A stretch of 64,000 nt of DNA, from contig NZ_KB908077.1 in NCBI RefSeq assembly GCF_000382345.1, positions 202,208 to 266,207 of the forward strand. The letters are read 5' to 3'. Both the position numbers and the translations under genes were made by a program. The notes below the pieces were generated by a model. The model made no database searches. It worked only from the letters and a program-made list of their open reading frames with translations, and was not told the DNA's origin. Positions 44,794 through 56,330 of this stretch are shown here, in pieces; within the stretch, counting starts at the first letter, position 1, and each line of letters begins with the position of its first letter. The DNA comes from Massilia niastensis DSM 21313 (lineage in GTDB: Bacteria > Pseudomonadota > Gammaproteobacteria > Burkholderiales > Burkholderiaceae_D).

Positions 44794-45048
44794 GTGCGAC
44801 GCAACGCCTGGCGCGGCCAGGGGGTAATCGACCAGAAGTAGGCATGCAGCCGGGCGTTCAGTGTGCAATGCCCGCTACTGTCGAACAAACGCGCCCGTCG
44901 TTGAAGCTTCCATTATACATACGTTGCAAAATAGAATTAAAAGTTACTCTTTACTACGTATTGAGAGTGTTTTTTAGCAACAGACAATATGCTTGTAGCA
45001 TGGGATATTCTTTCGCCCCCTTCCGGTTTCCAATGCTAGAGTAAAAGC

Positions 45049-45429
45049 ATGAAACTGTTCTACAACATTGCGGGCGCCATCGCGATCGTCCTCGCGCTCC
45101 TGGGCATCTTCCTGCCGCTGCTGCCGACCACGCCCTTCCTGCTGCTGGCCTCGGCCTGCTTCGCGCGCGGCTCGAAGCGCCTGCACCACTGGCTGCTGAC
45201 GCACCCGGTGTTCGGCGAATACCTGCGCAATTTCGAGGCGGGGCGCGGGATTCCGCTGGCGGCGAAGGTCGTCGCCACCGTGCTGCTGTGGATCTCGCTC
45301 GCGGGCACGATGCTTCGCTATGACAACATGGCCCTGTACGCGGCGCTGCTGGCGACCGGCGTCGGCGTCAGCACCTATCTATGGTGCTTCCTGCCGACCC
45401 TGCGCCGTCCTCCGCGCCGCGATACCTGA
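45049..45429 (+). CDS. DUF454/YbaN-family inner-membrane protein
   Basis: 126 residues with three hydrophobic helices (about 5-33, 70-90 and 93-113). Family hallmark sequences are present: NIAGAIAIVLALLGIFLPLLPTTPFLLLASACFARGS, followed by HHWLLTHPVFGEYLRNFEAGRGI. Function of the family is not established. An AT-rich stretch precedes it. RNase Z follows 75 bases downstream. Confidence 0.9.
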   Translation: MKLFYNIAGAIAIVLALLGIFLPLLPTTPFLLLASACFARGSKRLHHWLLTHPVFGEYLRNFEAGRGIPLAAKVVATVLLWISLAGTMLRYDNMALYAALLATGVGVSTYLWCFLPTLRRPPRRDT

Positions 45430-45504
45430 GCACGGGAGAGCCGGTCAGCACAGGCGCGCCGCGGTTTCCGGATAATGAGGGTTCGTTCCCGCCCCGAGGC
45501 CCCC

Positions 45505-46494
45505 ATGGAAATCCTGTTTCTCGGCACGTCTTCCGGCACCCCTACCCGGCAGCGCAACATGACGGCCGCGGCGCTGCGCGCACGCGGCGCGCGCGACTGG
45601 GCGCTGGTCGATTGCGCCGAAGGCACCCAGCACCGCCTCCTGCGCGCCCCGCTCTCGCTGATGCACCTGCGCGCCGTGTTCATCACCCACCTGCACGGCG
45701 ACCACGTCTACGGCTTGCCGGGGGTGCTGGCCAGCGCCGGCATGCTGAACCGCAGCGAGCCCCTGTGGCTGGTCGGCCCGGCGCCATTGCGGACGATGAT
45801 GGAGTGCATCATGGAGTCGACCCAGCTGCGCCTGCCCTATCCACTGGTCTTCCTCGAACCGCAGGACCTGCCGGATGCCGCCGTGCTGCCCGACTTCGAG
45901 GTCGACGCCACCCCGCTCTCGCACCGCCTGCCCTCCTGGGCCTACGGCTTCACCGAAGCGCGGGTGGAGCGCCGCCTCGATCTCGAGCGGCTCAGGCGCG
46001 ACGACATTCCGCCGGCGCCGGCCTGGAGCCAGATCCAGCGCGGCCAGGACGTGGTGCTGCCCGACGGGCGGACCGTGATCGCGGAACACTACCTGCACGA
46101 GACGCGCCGGCGCCGCAGGATCGTCATCGGCGGCGACAACGACACGCCGGAATTGCTGGCGCAGGCGGCCCACGGGGTGGACGTGCTGGTCCATGAAGCC
46201 ACGTACACCGAAGAGATCCTGCAAAAGATCGGCCCCGGCCCCCAGCACAGCTCGGCGCTGCGGATCGCCCGCTTCGCCGCCGCGGCCGGGGTCCGGAACC
46301 TGGTGCTGACCCACTTCAGCCCGCGCTACCAGGAACGGGGCGGCGCCCTGCCGCTATCGGACATCGAGCGGGAAGCCCGCTCCGTGTACGAGGGGCCGCT
46401 CTACCTGGCCAAGGACCTGGACCACTATGTGCTCGACCGGTCCGGCGAGCTGCGCCATATCGAGGACAACCCGGGCCGGGGCGGCTTGGCATAG
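45505..46494 (+). CDS. rnz: Ribonuclease Z (metallo-beta-lactamase fold)
   Basis: 329 residues from the ATG at 45505. The metallo-beta-lactamase core is complete: FLGTSSGTPT, THLHGDHVYGLPG (zinc ligands, near residue 62), GDNDTPE, VHEATYT and a final LTHFSPRY. Length and motifs fit short-form (RNase Z/ElaC) enzymes that remove 3' trailers from tRNA precursors. The final about 70 bases overlap the 3' end of the convergent ATP-grasp gene. Confidence 0.93.
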   Translation: MEILFLGTSSGTPTRQRNMTAAALRARGARDWALVDCAEGTQHRLLRAPLSLMHLRAVFITHLHGDHVYGLPGVLASAGMLNRSEPLWLVGPAPLRTMMECIMESTQLRLPYPLVFLEPQDLPDAAVLPDFEVDATPLSHRLPSWAYGFTEARVERRLDLERLRRDDIPPAPAWSQIQRGQDVVLPDGRTVIAEHYLHETRRRRRIVIGGDNDTPELLAQAAHGVDVLVHEATYTEEILQKIGPGPQHSSALRIARFAAAAGVRNLVLTHFSPRYQERGGALPLSDIEREARSVYEGPLYLAKDLDHYVLDRSGELRHIEDNPGRGGLA

Positions 46495-47645
46495 GGCCGG
46501 GCATCGTTCGCATCGTCCGTGCTGGCCGTGCTGGCCGTGCTGGCCGTGCTGGCCGTGCCGGGCGTGGCCGCAAGGTAGTCGTCGATGATCTTCCTGAAGC
46601 CTTTCTTGCAGGTCATCTGAAGACCGTCGATATCGTAGCGCCAGTTGGCCTCGACGATCACCGGGCCCTCGTCGGTAATGGCCACATCCCAGCCGACCGT
46701 ATGCAGGCCGTCGATGGACACATGGGCCTTGCGGGCCAGTTCCAGTACCTCCGGCCAGTACGGCATGCGCATGCCGACCATCGGCGCCCCGGAGCGGGGA
46801 TGGTGGACCACATCGGTGATGGTGGGCCAGCCTTTCGTCTTCGATCCTCGCGCCGTGGTCAGTGTCCCCGACTCGACATCGATGGCGCCCGACAGGTTTC
46901 CACTCATGCCATTGCAGAAGCTGTCCACGTCCGAGTCGCCGGCGACGATGCGTATGGTGGTCGCCAAGACCTTGATCTGCCCTGAATGCCGGAAGGTGAC
47001 GACCCGGACCGTCGACAGGCCTTTCGCCTGGGTCAGGTTGCGGATTGTCTGGTGATTGTAGAGCTTGCGCTGCACGATCAGCGACCTGGTGCGCGCCAGC
47101 GCCTTGATGCAGTACTGGAAGAAGTCCTCGTACGACCCCGTGTTTCCAGACCATGCCAGCCCGGTCGGGCTCACGGTCAGCGCAAAGGCGCCCTCCCCGT
47201 GGGAACCGTGACTGGGCTTGATGAAATACTCGCCCGGCACCAGCACTTGCGCCAGCTCGTGCGCGGAGTAGGCACATCGGACCGGGGTAGGTTCGGGACG
47301 CGGCGGGGTGATGAGCGCGAGGATGGCGACGGTCGGGATCTGGTGTTCGGTGCAATGTTCGAAAAACCGGATTTTATCGTCCGCAAGCAGACGCGCTTCC
47401 TTGGAGGTGATGGCCGCATAGCGGGCCTTCAGGGGCTCATTGACCAGGTAGTCGGGCCAGGTGCTTCTGGGTACTTCGGCAAAACCATACAGCGAGAACA
47501 GCCTTGCCCCGATCCCCAGGCCGAGCCGGGAATACAGCGGGCCCCAGACCAGGTGCAGGTCGGACGGTTTTCGGATCGATGAAATGGCGTATTTTTCCGC
47601 CCGGGCATAATCGGCGATGCTTTCAAGAAGAGCTGGGAGATTCAT
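46425..47645 (-). CDS. ATP-grasp domain protein (sugar-transfer-associated type)
   Basis: 406 residues. The ATP-grasp core spans about residues 80-350: DDKIRFFEHCTEHQIPTVAIL, YFIKPSHGSHGEGAFAL (nucleotide-binding Lys and Gly loop), RSLIVQRKLYNHQTIRNL, STVRVVTFRHSG and a final GWDVAITDEGPVIVEANWRYD with metal-binding Glu/Asn. It resembles sugar-transfer-associated and alpha-L-glutamate-ligase-like ATP-grasp proteins; substrate unknown. Near the C-terminus a 9-bp tandem repeat encodes Thr-Ala-Ser four times. The last about 40 residues extend into and overlap the rnz gene on the other strand, suggesting the natural end was shifted. Confidence 0.82.
   Translation of the reverse strand: MNLPALLESIADYARAEKYAISSIRKPSDLHLVWGPLYSRLGLGIGARLFSLYGFAEVPRSTWPDYLVNEPLKARYAAITSKEARLLADDKIRFFEHCTEHQIPTVAILALITPPRPEPTPVRCAYSAHELAQVLVPGEYFIKPSHGSHGEGAFALTVSPTGLAWSGNTGSYEDFFQYCIKALARTRSLIVQRKLYNHQTIRNLTQAKGLSTVRVVTFRHSGQIKVLATTIRIVAGDSDVDSFCNGMSGNLSGAIDVESGTLTTARGSKTKGWPTITDVVHHPRSGAPMVGMRMPYWPEVLELARKAHVSIDGLHTVGWDVAITDEGPVIVEANWRYDIDGLQMTCKKGFRKIIDDYLAATPGTASTASTASTASTDDANDARPYAKPPRPGLSSIWRSSPDRSST
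46521..46556. repeat. Nine-base tandem repeat, four units
   Basis: GCTGGCCGT occurs four times in perfect succession. It is inside the ATP-grasp gene and reads on the minus strand as repeated Thr-Ala-Ser. Unit length is a multiple of three, so copy-number change would preserve the reading frame. Confidence 0.95.
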
Positions 47646-50450
<2,805 letters not shown>

Positions 50451-50480
50451 CAAGGGCACTGCAGCAGGACTGGAATGGAA

Positions 50481-50519
50481 CAAAGGCTTACGCGGAACGC
50501 GCGCAAGCCTTTGTTTTTT
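50481..50519 (+). terminator. Rho-independent terminator of katG
   Basis: CAAAGGCTT ... AAGCCTTTG with an inner GC-rich part, followed by TTTTTT. It is 30 bases past the katG stop and may also serve the convergent GlcG-like gene. Confidence 0.88.
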
Positions 50520-50540
50520 GTTGGCAAGCGTACGAACTGG

Positions 50541-50942
50541 TCAGACAACGGCCTGCACGCCCGCGCGGGCGACCTGCGCGTCCTCGCCAGGCTTTACTCC
50601 CGACACACCCACCGCCCCCACGACCTGCTCACCCACAATGACAGGAATGCCGCCTTCCAGGGTCGCGACGAGGGGAGCACTCAGGAACGCAGTGCGGCCG
50701 TTGTTGATCATTTCCTCGTAAAGCCGTGATTCGCGGCGCCCCACAGCCGACGTGCGGGCCTTTGCGGTGGCCGTCTCGGAGCTGATCGGTGCGCTGCCAT
50801 CCAGGCGCAGCAGCCCAAGGAGGTGACCGCCATCATCGACAACGGCGATGGCCACCGGCCATTTGTTCCTTTCAGCCTCGGCGCGCGCTGCTTCAAGAAT
50901 GCGCGTGGTTTCCTCAACGGTCAGGACAGGTTTCGTGTGCAT
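50541..50942 (-). CDS. GlcG/HbpS-family protein
   Basis: 133 residues covering one complete GlcG/HbpS domain: LTVEETTRILEAARAEAERNKWPVAIAVVDDGGHLLGLLRLDGS and the glycine-rich end PVIVGEQVVGAVGVSGVKPGEDAQVARAGV. Family members bind haem or cobalamin-like cofactors, and they are often encoded next to 2-hydroxyacid (glycolate) oxidation genes. It is the last gene of the minus-strand catabolic operon (40 bases after tctA), whose divergent arm encodes a 2-hydroxyacid dehydrogenase. Confidence 0.9.
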   Translation of the reverse strand: MHTKPVLTVEETTRILEAARAEAERNKWPVAIAVVDDGGHLLGLLRLDGSAPISSETATAKARTSAVGRRESRLYEEMINNGRTAFLSAPLVATLEGGIPVIVGEQVVGAVGVSGVKPGEDAQVARAGVQAVV

Positions 50943-50982
50943 GCTTTCTCCTCATGATGATTGATGCGACAGGTTCGATCTC

Positions 50983-52524
50983 TTAACCTTGTGGCTGTGC
51001 CGTACCGCCCCCAGCCGCTGCGGCTGCCCCGGCCCGCGGGAAGAAGCGCTCGCGCAGCGAACCCAGCAGCGACCAGCCGAGCCCGGCCACGGCCAGCGTC
51101 ATGATGGTGCCGACCAGCCCGTTGCTCCAGAAAATCCCCAGCCCGCCGCGCGAGGCCAGCATGCTCTGGCGGAACGCGTCCTCGGCCCGGTCCCCCAGTA
51201 CCAGCGCCAGCACCAGCGGCGCCAGCGGGTAGTCCAGTTTCTTGAACACGTAGCCGACGATGCCGAAGGCCAGCATCAGCCAGATGTCGAACTGCGCGTT
51301 ATGCACCGTGAAGGCGCCGATCGCGCACACCACCAGGATCGCCGGGGCGATGATCGAGAACGGAATCCGCAGGATCGCGGCAAACAGCGGCACCGTCGCC
51401 AGCACGATGATCAGGCCCGAGATATTGCCGAGATACATGCTGGCAATCAGTCCCCACACGAAATCCTTCTGCTCCACGAACAGCAGCGGACCCGGCTGCA
51501 GACCCCAGATCATCAGGCCGCCCAGCAACACTGCGGCGGTGGCCGAGCCCGGGATGCCCAGCGCCAGCATCGGCAGCAAGGCGCTGGTGCCGGCCGCGTG
51601 CGCCGCCGCTTCCGGCGCCAGCACGCCGGCGACGTTGCCCTTGCCGAAGCTGTCCTGGTCGCGGGCGAACTTCTTGGCCACGCCATAGCCCATGAACGAG
51701 GCCGCCGTGGCGCCGCCCGGCGTGATCCCCATCCAGCAGCCGATCGCCGACGAACGCACCAGGGTGGCGAAGTGGCGCGGCATCGCGGCCCAGGTCTTGA
51801 ACACCACCTTGAGGTCGATCTTGCCGTTCTTGCCGCGGAACGCCAGGCCTTCCTCGATCGTGACCAGGATTTCGCTGATGCCGAACAGGCCGATCACCGC
51901 GACCAGGAAGTCGAAGCCACGCAGCAGCACCGGGGCGCCAAAGGTCATGCGCAACTGGCCGGAAATGGTATCGAGGCCCACGGCCGCCAGCACGAAGCCG
52001 ACACACATGGCGATGACGATCTTCGCCTTCGCTTCCTTGCCCATGCCAATGAAGCTGGCAAACGTGAGGAAGTAGACCGCAAAGAATTCGGGCGGCCCGA
52101 AGCGTAGCGCGAATTTGGCCACCAGCGGCGCCAGGAAAGTGATCATCAGCACGCCGACGAGCGCCCCGATGAACGAGCCGGTAAAGGCGCTGGTCAGCGC
52201 TTCGCCCGCCCTGCCCTGCTGCGCCATCGGGTAGCCGTCAAAGGTGGTGGCCACCGACCAGGCCTCGCCCGGAATATTGAACAGGATCGACGTGATGGCG
52301 CCGCCGAACAGCGCGCCCCAGTAGATGCACGACAGCAGGATGATCGCCGAGGTCGGGTTCATCGTAAACGTCAGCGGCAGCAGGATCGCCACGCCATTCG
52401 GGCCACCCAGCCCGGGCAGCACCCCGACCACGATACCGAGCAGGATGCCCACGACCATCAGCCCGCCGTTGTGCCATGACAGGACGGTCGAGAAACCCTG
52501 GAGCAACGCATTGAAGTCATCCAT
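50983..52524 (-). CDS. tctA: Tripartite tricarboxylate transporter large permease (TctA family)
   Basis: 513 residues with about twelve membrane helices and TctA hallmarks: LGIVVGVLPGLGGPNGVAILLPLTF near the N-terminus, LSCIYWGALFGGAITSILFNIPGEAWSVATTFDGYPMA, and the second inverted element ALGIPGSATAAVLLGGLMIWGLQPGP. It is the main membrane channel of a TTT system. It follows TctB by 12 bases. Confidence 0.96.
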   Translation of the reverse strand: MDDFNALLQGFSTVLSWHNGGLMVVGILLGIVVGVLPGLGGPNGVAILLPLTFTMNPTSAIILLSCIYWGALFGGAITSILFNIPGEAWSVATTFDGYPMAQQGRAGEALTSAFTGSFIGALVGVLMITFLAPLVAKFALRFGPPEFFAVYFLTFASFIGMGKEAKAKIVIAMCVGFVLAAVGLDTISGQLRMTFGAPVLLRGFDFLVAVIGLFGISEILVTIEEGLAFRGKNGKIDLKVVFKTWAAMPRHFATLVRSSAIGCWMGITPGGATAASFMGYGVAKKFARDQDSFGKGNVAGVLAPEAAAHAAGTSALLPMLALGIPGSATAAVLLGGLMIWGLQPGPLLFVEQKDFVWGLIASMYLGNISGLIIVLATVPLFAAILRIPFSIIAPAILVVCAIGAFTVHNAQFDIWLMLAFGIVGYVFKKLDYPLAPLVLALVLGDRAEDAFRQSMLASRGGLGIFWSNGLVGTIMTLAVAGLGWSLLGSLRERFFPRAGAAAAAGGGTAQPQG

Positions 52525-52536
52525 GTGAGTATCCGA

Positions 52537-53055
52537 TCAGTAGCCGAACAATTGTTCGAGCGGGCCCTTGGGCAGCGGCACCGTAAACATGATTTCAAAA
52601 ATCCAGAACAGGACAAGGCTGACGCTCACCCCCGTGATGGCCGACCTGTACCAGCTGAACTTGCCGACCAGCCACATGAAGATGCCGATGAACAGCGCCG
52701 AGGCCACGTAGATGCCGATGAACTGGACCGCCGAGATGTACACGACCAGCGGCAGCAGCACGGTTGCCACCAGCTTGAGCTGGGCATGCTCGAGGAACGC
52801 CGAGCGGTCGTTCTTGCGCAGTGCCTGGACCACCACCACGATACTGGCGAGCAGGATGGCGACGCCCATGCGCAGCGGGAAATACCCGGCCTGCGGGCCA
52901 TCCTCGGCCCAGCCGGCGCCGAGCTGGTAGTTGCTGACAATGGCCAGCAGCGCGAACGCGGCGACCACGATGCCGACCGCGAGCTCCGCAGTCCGTTTGG
53001 TGATGACAGTCGCCGATGGCGCCACGCTGCCGTGGATTTCTTCCTGGGTGCTCAT
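52537..53055 (-). CDS. tctB: Tripartite tricarboxylate transporter small permease (TctB family)
   Basis: 172 residues, four membrane helices (about 25-45, 60-78, 95-125 and 132-158). Sequence features such as GWAEDGPQAGYFPLRMGVAILLAS are usual in TctB-like proteins. It lies between the binding protein (10 bases) and TctA (12 bases). Confidence 0.93.
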   Translation of the reverse strand: MSTQEEIHGSVAPSATVITKRTAELAVGIVVAAFALLAIVSNYQLGAGWAEDGPQAGYFPLRMGVAILLASIVVVVQALRKNDRSAFLEHAQLKLVATVLLPLVVYISAVQFIGIYVASALFIGIFMWLVGKFSWYRSAITGVSVSLVLFWIFEIMFTVPLPKGPLEQLFGY

Positions 53056-53065
53056 GTCGCGCGCC

Positions 53066-54079
53066 TTACGGTGCCATGAAACCGGCAGCCTTCATGATCT
53101 GGCGGTGGTTCTGTTCGTCCTTGCCCATATAGGCGCGCAGCTCTTCGCCCACCATCACGGTCGACTTCAACGCGTTCTTTGCCACGTACTCTTTCCACTC
53201 GGGCGTCGCCACCACCTTCTGCAGCAAGGCGGTATAGTACTTGGTCACCTCCGGGGCGACCTTGGCCGGCAGCATGAAGACACGCAGCATCTGGTACTGC
53301 ACATCGAGGCCTTTTTCCTTGCAGGTCGGCACGTCGGCCCAGCTCTGGGTATCGGTCACCTTCTCGGTGTAGGCGCTGCGCTGGTCCGCAAACAGGCATA
53401 GCGCGCGATGCTGGCCGGCGCGCCATTGCGCTATCGATTCGGAGGGATTGTTCGGGTTCGAATCGATATGCTTGCCCGATAGCTGGGTGGCCGCCTCGCC
53501 GCCGCCCTTGTACGGGATATAGACGAACTTGACACCCGCCGCTTTTTCCACGAGCGCGGTGATGATGTGGTCTTCGCGCCTGGAGCTGGTGCCGCCCATC
53601 TTGAACTTCGATGGATTCTTTTTCACCTCGGCCAGATAGTCGAGCGGCGCCTTGTAGGGCGTTTCGCTATTCACCCACAGGACGAATTCGTCCTGCGCCA
53701 CCATCGCCACCGGCGTCAGGTCGCGCCAGTTGAACGGCAGCCCGGTTGCCAGCGGCACCGTGTACAGGCCGGATGAGGACACGACGATCCGGTGGGCGTC
53801 GCCTGGCGTACTCTTGATGTCGAGCAGGCCTTCCGCGCCGCCGGCGCCGGCCTTGTTCTGCACCACGATCGGCTGGTTGAGCAGCTTGTGCTTGGCGATG
53901 ATGCCCTGGATCGCGCGCGCCATATTGTCGGTGGCGCCGCCGGCGCTGAACGGCACGATGAACTCGACCGATTTGGTGGGTTCCCATTCCTTGGCCACGG
54001 CGGCGTGCGCCATGCCGACGGTCAGACCTGCGAGCGCGAACGCATGCTTGAGCTTGAAGTTGAGGGTAAGGCTGTTCAT
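53066..54079 (-). CDS. tctC: Tripartite tricarboxylate transporter solute-binding protein (TctC/Bug)
   Basis: 337 residues. The signal peptide (LKHAFALAGLTVGMAHAAVA) precedes a Bug-family binding protein: VEFIVPFSAGGATDNMARAI, VVQNKAGAGGAEGL, and FVYIPYKGGGEAATQLSGKHID. Bug proteins typically bind carboxylates such as citrate, C4 acids or hydroxy acids; the ligand cannot be read from the sequence. The neighbouring 2-hydroxyacid dehydrogenase and CoA genes suggest a hydroxy- or dicarboxylic acid. Confidence 0.95.
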   Translation of the reverse strand: MNSLTLNFKLKHAFALAGLTVGMAHAAVAKEWEPTKSVEFIVPFSAGGATDNMARAIQGIIAKHKLLNQPIVVQNKAGAGGAEGLLDIKSTPGDAHRIVVSSSGLYTVPLATGLPFNWRDLTPVAMVAQDEFVLWVNSETPYKAPLDYLAEVKKNPSKFKMGGTSSRREDHIITALVEKAAGVKFVYIPYKGGGEAATQLSGKHIDSNPNNPSESIAQWRAGQHRALCLFADQRSAYTEKVTDTQSWADVPTCKEKGLDVQYQMLRVFMLPAKVAPEVTKYYTALLQKVVATPEWKEYVAKNALKSTVMVGEELRAYMGKDEQNHRQIMKAAGFMAP

Positions 54080-54156
54080 GGACTGTCTCCTGTCCGGCCG
54101 TGGCCGATATTGTGAGTGTTCTACTAAGGTCGAGTCGTCGGGGTGCGGGCGTCGCC

Positions 54157-55380
54157 TTATGCCGCCTGTTGCAGGGCGGCCGCGGGCAAGGATTCCTGCA
54201 GCGAGCGCATCGCCGCAGCCACCCCGCCGGCCTGGTGCGGAACCCCGGCCAGCGCCAGGCCCATCTCCACCCCGGCCAGCGTTCCCATCAGCGTCAGGTC
54301 GTTGAAATCACCCAGGTGCCCGATGCGGAATACCCAACCGCTCAGTTTGCTCAAGCCCTGGCCGAGCGACATATTGAAATTCGTCAGAATCAGCTTGCGC
54401 AGCGCATCGGCGTTGTGGCGTTCGCCATTGGCGCCGTAGGGCATGACCACCGCCGTCAGTACGCCGCTGTACTCGGCCGGGTTCTGGCAAAGGATCTCCA
54501 GGCCCCAGGCGCGCACGCACTGGCGGGTGGCCTCGGCATGGCGCTGGTGGCGCGCGAACACGTTCTGCATGCCTTCCTCGAGCAGCATGTCGCAGGCTTC
54601 CGACAAGCCGTACAACAGGTTGGTCGCCGGGGTGTAGGGCCAGAAGCCGTTCTTGTTGCTCTCGATGATCTCGTCCCAGGCCCAGAACGCGCGCGGCAGC
54701 CTTGCCTGGCGCGAGGCGGCCAGCGCCTTCTGCGACACCGCGTTGAAGGACAGGCCGGGCGGCAGCATCAGGCCCTTCTGCGAGCCGGCCACGGTGACGT
54801 CCACGCCCCAATCGTCGTGGCGGTAATCGAGCGAGCCGAGCGAGGAAATCGTGTCGACCAGCAGCAGCGCCGGATGGCCGGCCTTGTCGATGGCGCGGCG
54901 CACCGCGGCGATATCCGAGGTGACACCGGTCGAGGTCTCGTTGTGCACCACGCACACGGCCTTGATCTGGTGCGCCTTGTCTTCCAGCAGGCGCGCTTCG
55001 ATGCGGGCCGGATCGGCGCCGCTGCGCCAGTCGTCGCCGATGAATTCGGGCTTGAGCGCGAGCCGCTCGGCCAGCTTCTTCCACAGGGTGGCGAAGTGGC
55101 CGGTCTCGTACATCAGCACCGTGTCCCCGGGGGACAGCGTATTGACCAGCGCCGCCTCCCATGCTCCGGTGCCGGAAGCCGGATAGATCACCACCGGCTG
55201 CGTGGTCTGGAAGACCTGGCCGATCTGGCCCAGGATTTTCTTGCCCAGCTGCTGGAACTCCGGGCCGCGGTGATCGATGGTGGGATAGTCCATGGCCCGC
55301 AGGATGCGGTCGGGAACGTTGGACGGTCCGGGGATCTGCAGGAAATGCCGACCGGACGGGTGAGAATTGAGCTTCAACAT
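54157..55380 (-). CDS. Class V aminotransferase (alanine/serine-glyoxylate type)
   Basis: 407 residues, PLP-dependent fold type I, class V. It opens with GPSNVPDRILRAMDYPTIDHRGPEF, typical of the alanine-glyoxylate/serine-glyoxylate/phosphonate group. The PLP lysine is in TVAGSQKGLMLPPGLSF (near residue 200), preceded by the cofactor aspartate in LLLVDTISSLGSLDYRHDDWGVD. It is the first gene of the minus-strand operon with the tct genes (77 bases before tctC). An amino donor and glyoxylate or another 2-oxo acid is the likely pair; the exact substrate is unknown. Confidence 0.9.
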   Translation of the reverse strand: MLKLNSHPSGRHFLQIPGPSNVPDRILRAMDYPTIDHRGPEFQQLGKKILGQIGQVFQTTQPVVIYPASGTGAWEAALVNTLSPGDTVLMYETGHFATLWKKLAERLALKPEFIGDDWRSGADPARIEARLLEDKAHQIKAVCVVHNETSTGVTSDIAAVRRAIDKAGHPALLLVDTISSLGSLDYRHDDWGVDVTVAGSQKGLMLPPGLSFNAVSQKALAASRQARLPRAFWAWDEIIESNKNGFWPYTPATNLLYGLSEACDMLLEEGMQNVFARHQRHAEATRQCVRAWGLEILCQNPAEYSGVLTAVVMPYGANGERHNADALRKLILTNFNMSLGQGLSKLSGWVFRIGHLGDFNDLTLMGTLAGVEMGLALAGVPHQAGGVAAAMRSLQESLPAAALQQAA

Positions 55381-55439
55381 TGCAACTCCTTAGTGGGGGC
55401 CAACATAGTCAGAGTAATTCAAGCGACGCGCAACTTTGC

Positions 55440-55449
55440 ATACAATATA
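55440..55449. promoter_or_regulatory. ATACAATATA motif, candidate GntR operator (aminotransferase side)
   Basis: ATACAATATA, within GCATACAATATACG, 60 bases upstream of the aminotransferase start. The identical decamer occurs at 55604. FCD-type GntR proteins commonly bind ATTGTATAC-like sequences. Confidence 0.6.
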
Positions 55450-55603
55450 CGTAAACGCGGTAGTGTCAAGAAAAACATCTATTGCGCTGCAACGAGGAAA
55501 GACTGCGTTTTTAGGCCAATTCAAGGGCCTTACAAGAGGTAAATCAGGCCTTCTGGGTAACTCGGCAGCGTCAAAAGAATAATTTGACGCTCCAATAAAT
55601 CGT

Positions 55604-55613
55604 ATACAATATA
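55604..55613. promoter_or_regulatory. ATACAATATA motif, candidate GntR operator (regulator side)
   Basis: ATACAATATA within GTATACAATATATT, ending 5 bases before the start codon of the GntR gene, suited for autorepression. It is the same decamer as at 55440. Confidence 0.6.
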
Positions 55614-55617
55614 TTTT

Positions 55618-56325
55618 ATGATCCACGAACCAACACACCCCTCCCCAGCCCGTCCGGTCGCCATCGACCGCCAGGGCCTGGCTTCCGCCGTCACGGTGCG
55701 CCTGCGCGACATGATCATCGAGGGCATCCTGGCTCCCGGCACCCGGCTCAACGAACGGGTGCTGTGCGAACAGCTGGCGGTCTCGCGCACGCCGTTGCGC
55801 GAAGCATTCAAGGTATTGGCCGGCGAAGGCCTGATCGAACTGCTGCCCAATCGCGGCGCCCAGGTGGCCGACATGTCGGTGGCCGACATCGAGCAGACCT
55901 TCGAAGTGCTGGGCGCGCTCGAGGCGCTGTCCGGCCAGCTGGCGTGCGAACGCATCCTCGATGCCGAAGTCACCGAGATCCGCGCGCTGCATTACGAAAT
56001 GCAGGCGGCGCATGCGCGGCGCGACCTGGCGACCTACTACAAGATCAACCACGAAATCCATGACCGCATCAACGCCAGTGCCCGCAACGCGGTGCTGACG
56101 ACCACTTACCTGCACCTGAACGCACGCATCCAGAACCTGCGCTTCCGTTCCAACTTCAACCAGGACAAGTGGGATGCGGCGATGAAGGAGCACGGCATCA
56201 TGCTCGACGCGCTCGAACGGCGCGACGGCCCCGCCCTGCGCGCAGTGCTGGAACGCCATCTTCTCTCCAAGCGCGATACGGTCGTGGCCGACCTGCGCGC
56301 ATCGAAAGCCACCCAGGAGCCCTAG
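55618..56325 (+). CDS. GntR-family regulator, FCD subfamily
   Basis: 235 residues. An N-terminal winged HTH (about 20-85: AVTVRLRDMIIEGILAPGTRLNERVLCEQLAVSRTPLREAFKVLAGEGLIELLPNRGAQVA) is followed by an FCD ligand domain (about 95-225) with its metal/ligand histidines in HYEM, NHEIHDRI and LERHLLSKRD-like positions. FCD regulators answer to small organic acids and usually repress the adjoining catabolic genes. It is divergent from the aminotransferase/tct operon and 5 bases before the dehydrogenase gene. Confidence 0.94.
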   Translation: MIHEPTHPSPARPVAIDRQGLASAVTVRLRDMIIEGILAPGTRLNERVLCEQLAVSRTPLREAFKVLAGEGLIELLPNRGAQVADMSVADIEQTFEVLGALEALSGQLACERILDAEVTEIRALHYEMQAAHARRDLATYYKINHEIHDRINASARNAVLTTTYLHLNARIQNLRFRSNFNQDKWDAAMKEHGIMLDALERRDGPALRAVLERHLLSKRDTVVADLRASKATQEP

Positions 56326-56330
56326 ACCCC

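Noticed and set aside
46521..46556. CRISPR-like array
   Set aside because: Units are only nine bases, directly adjacent without spacers, and lie inside a coding frame.
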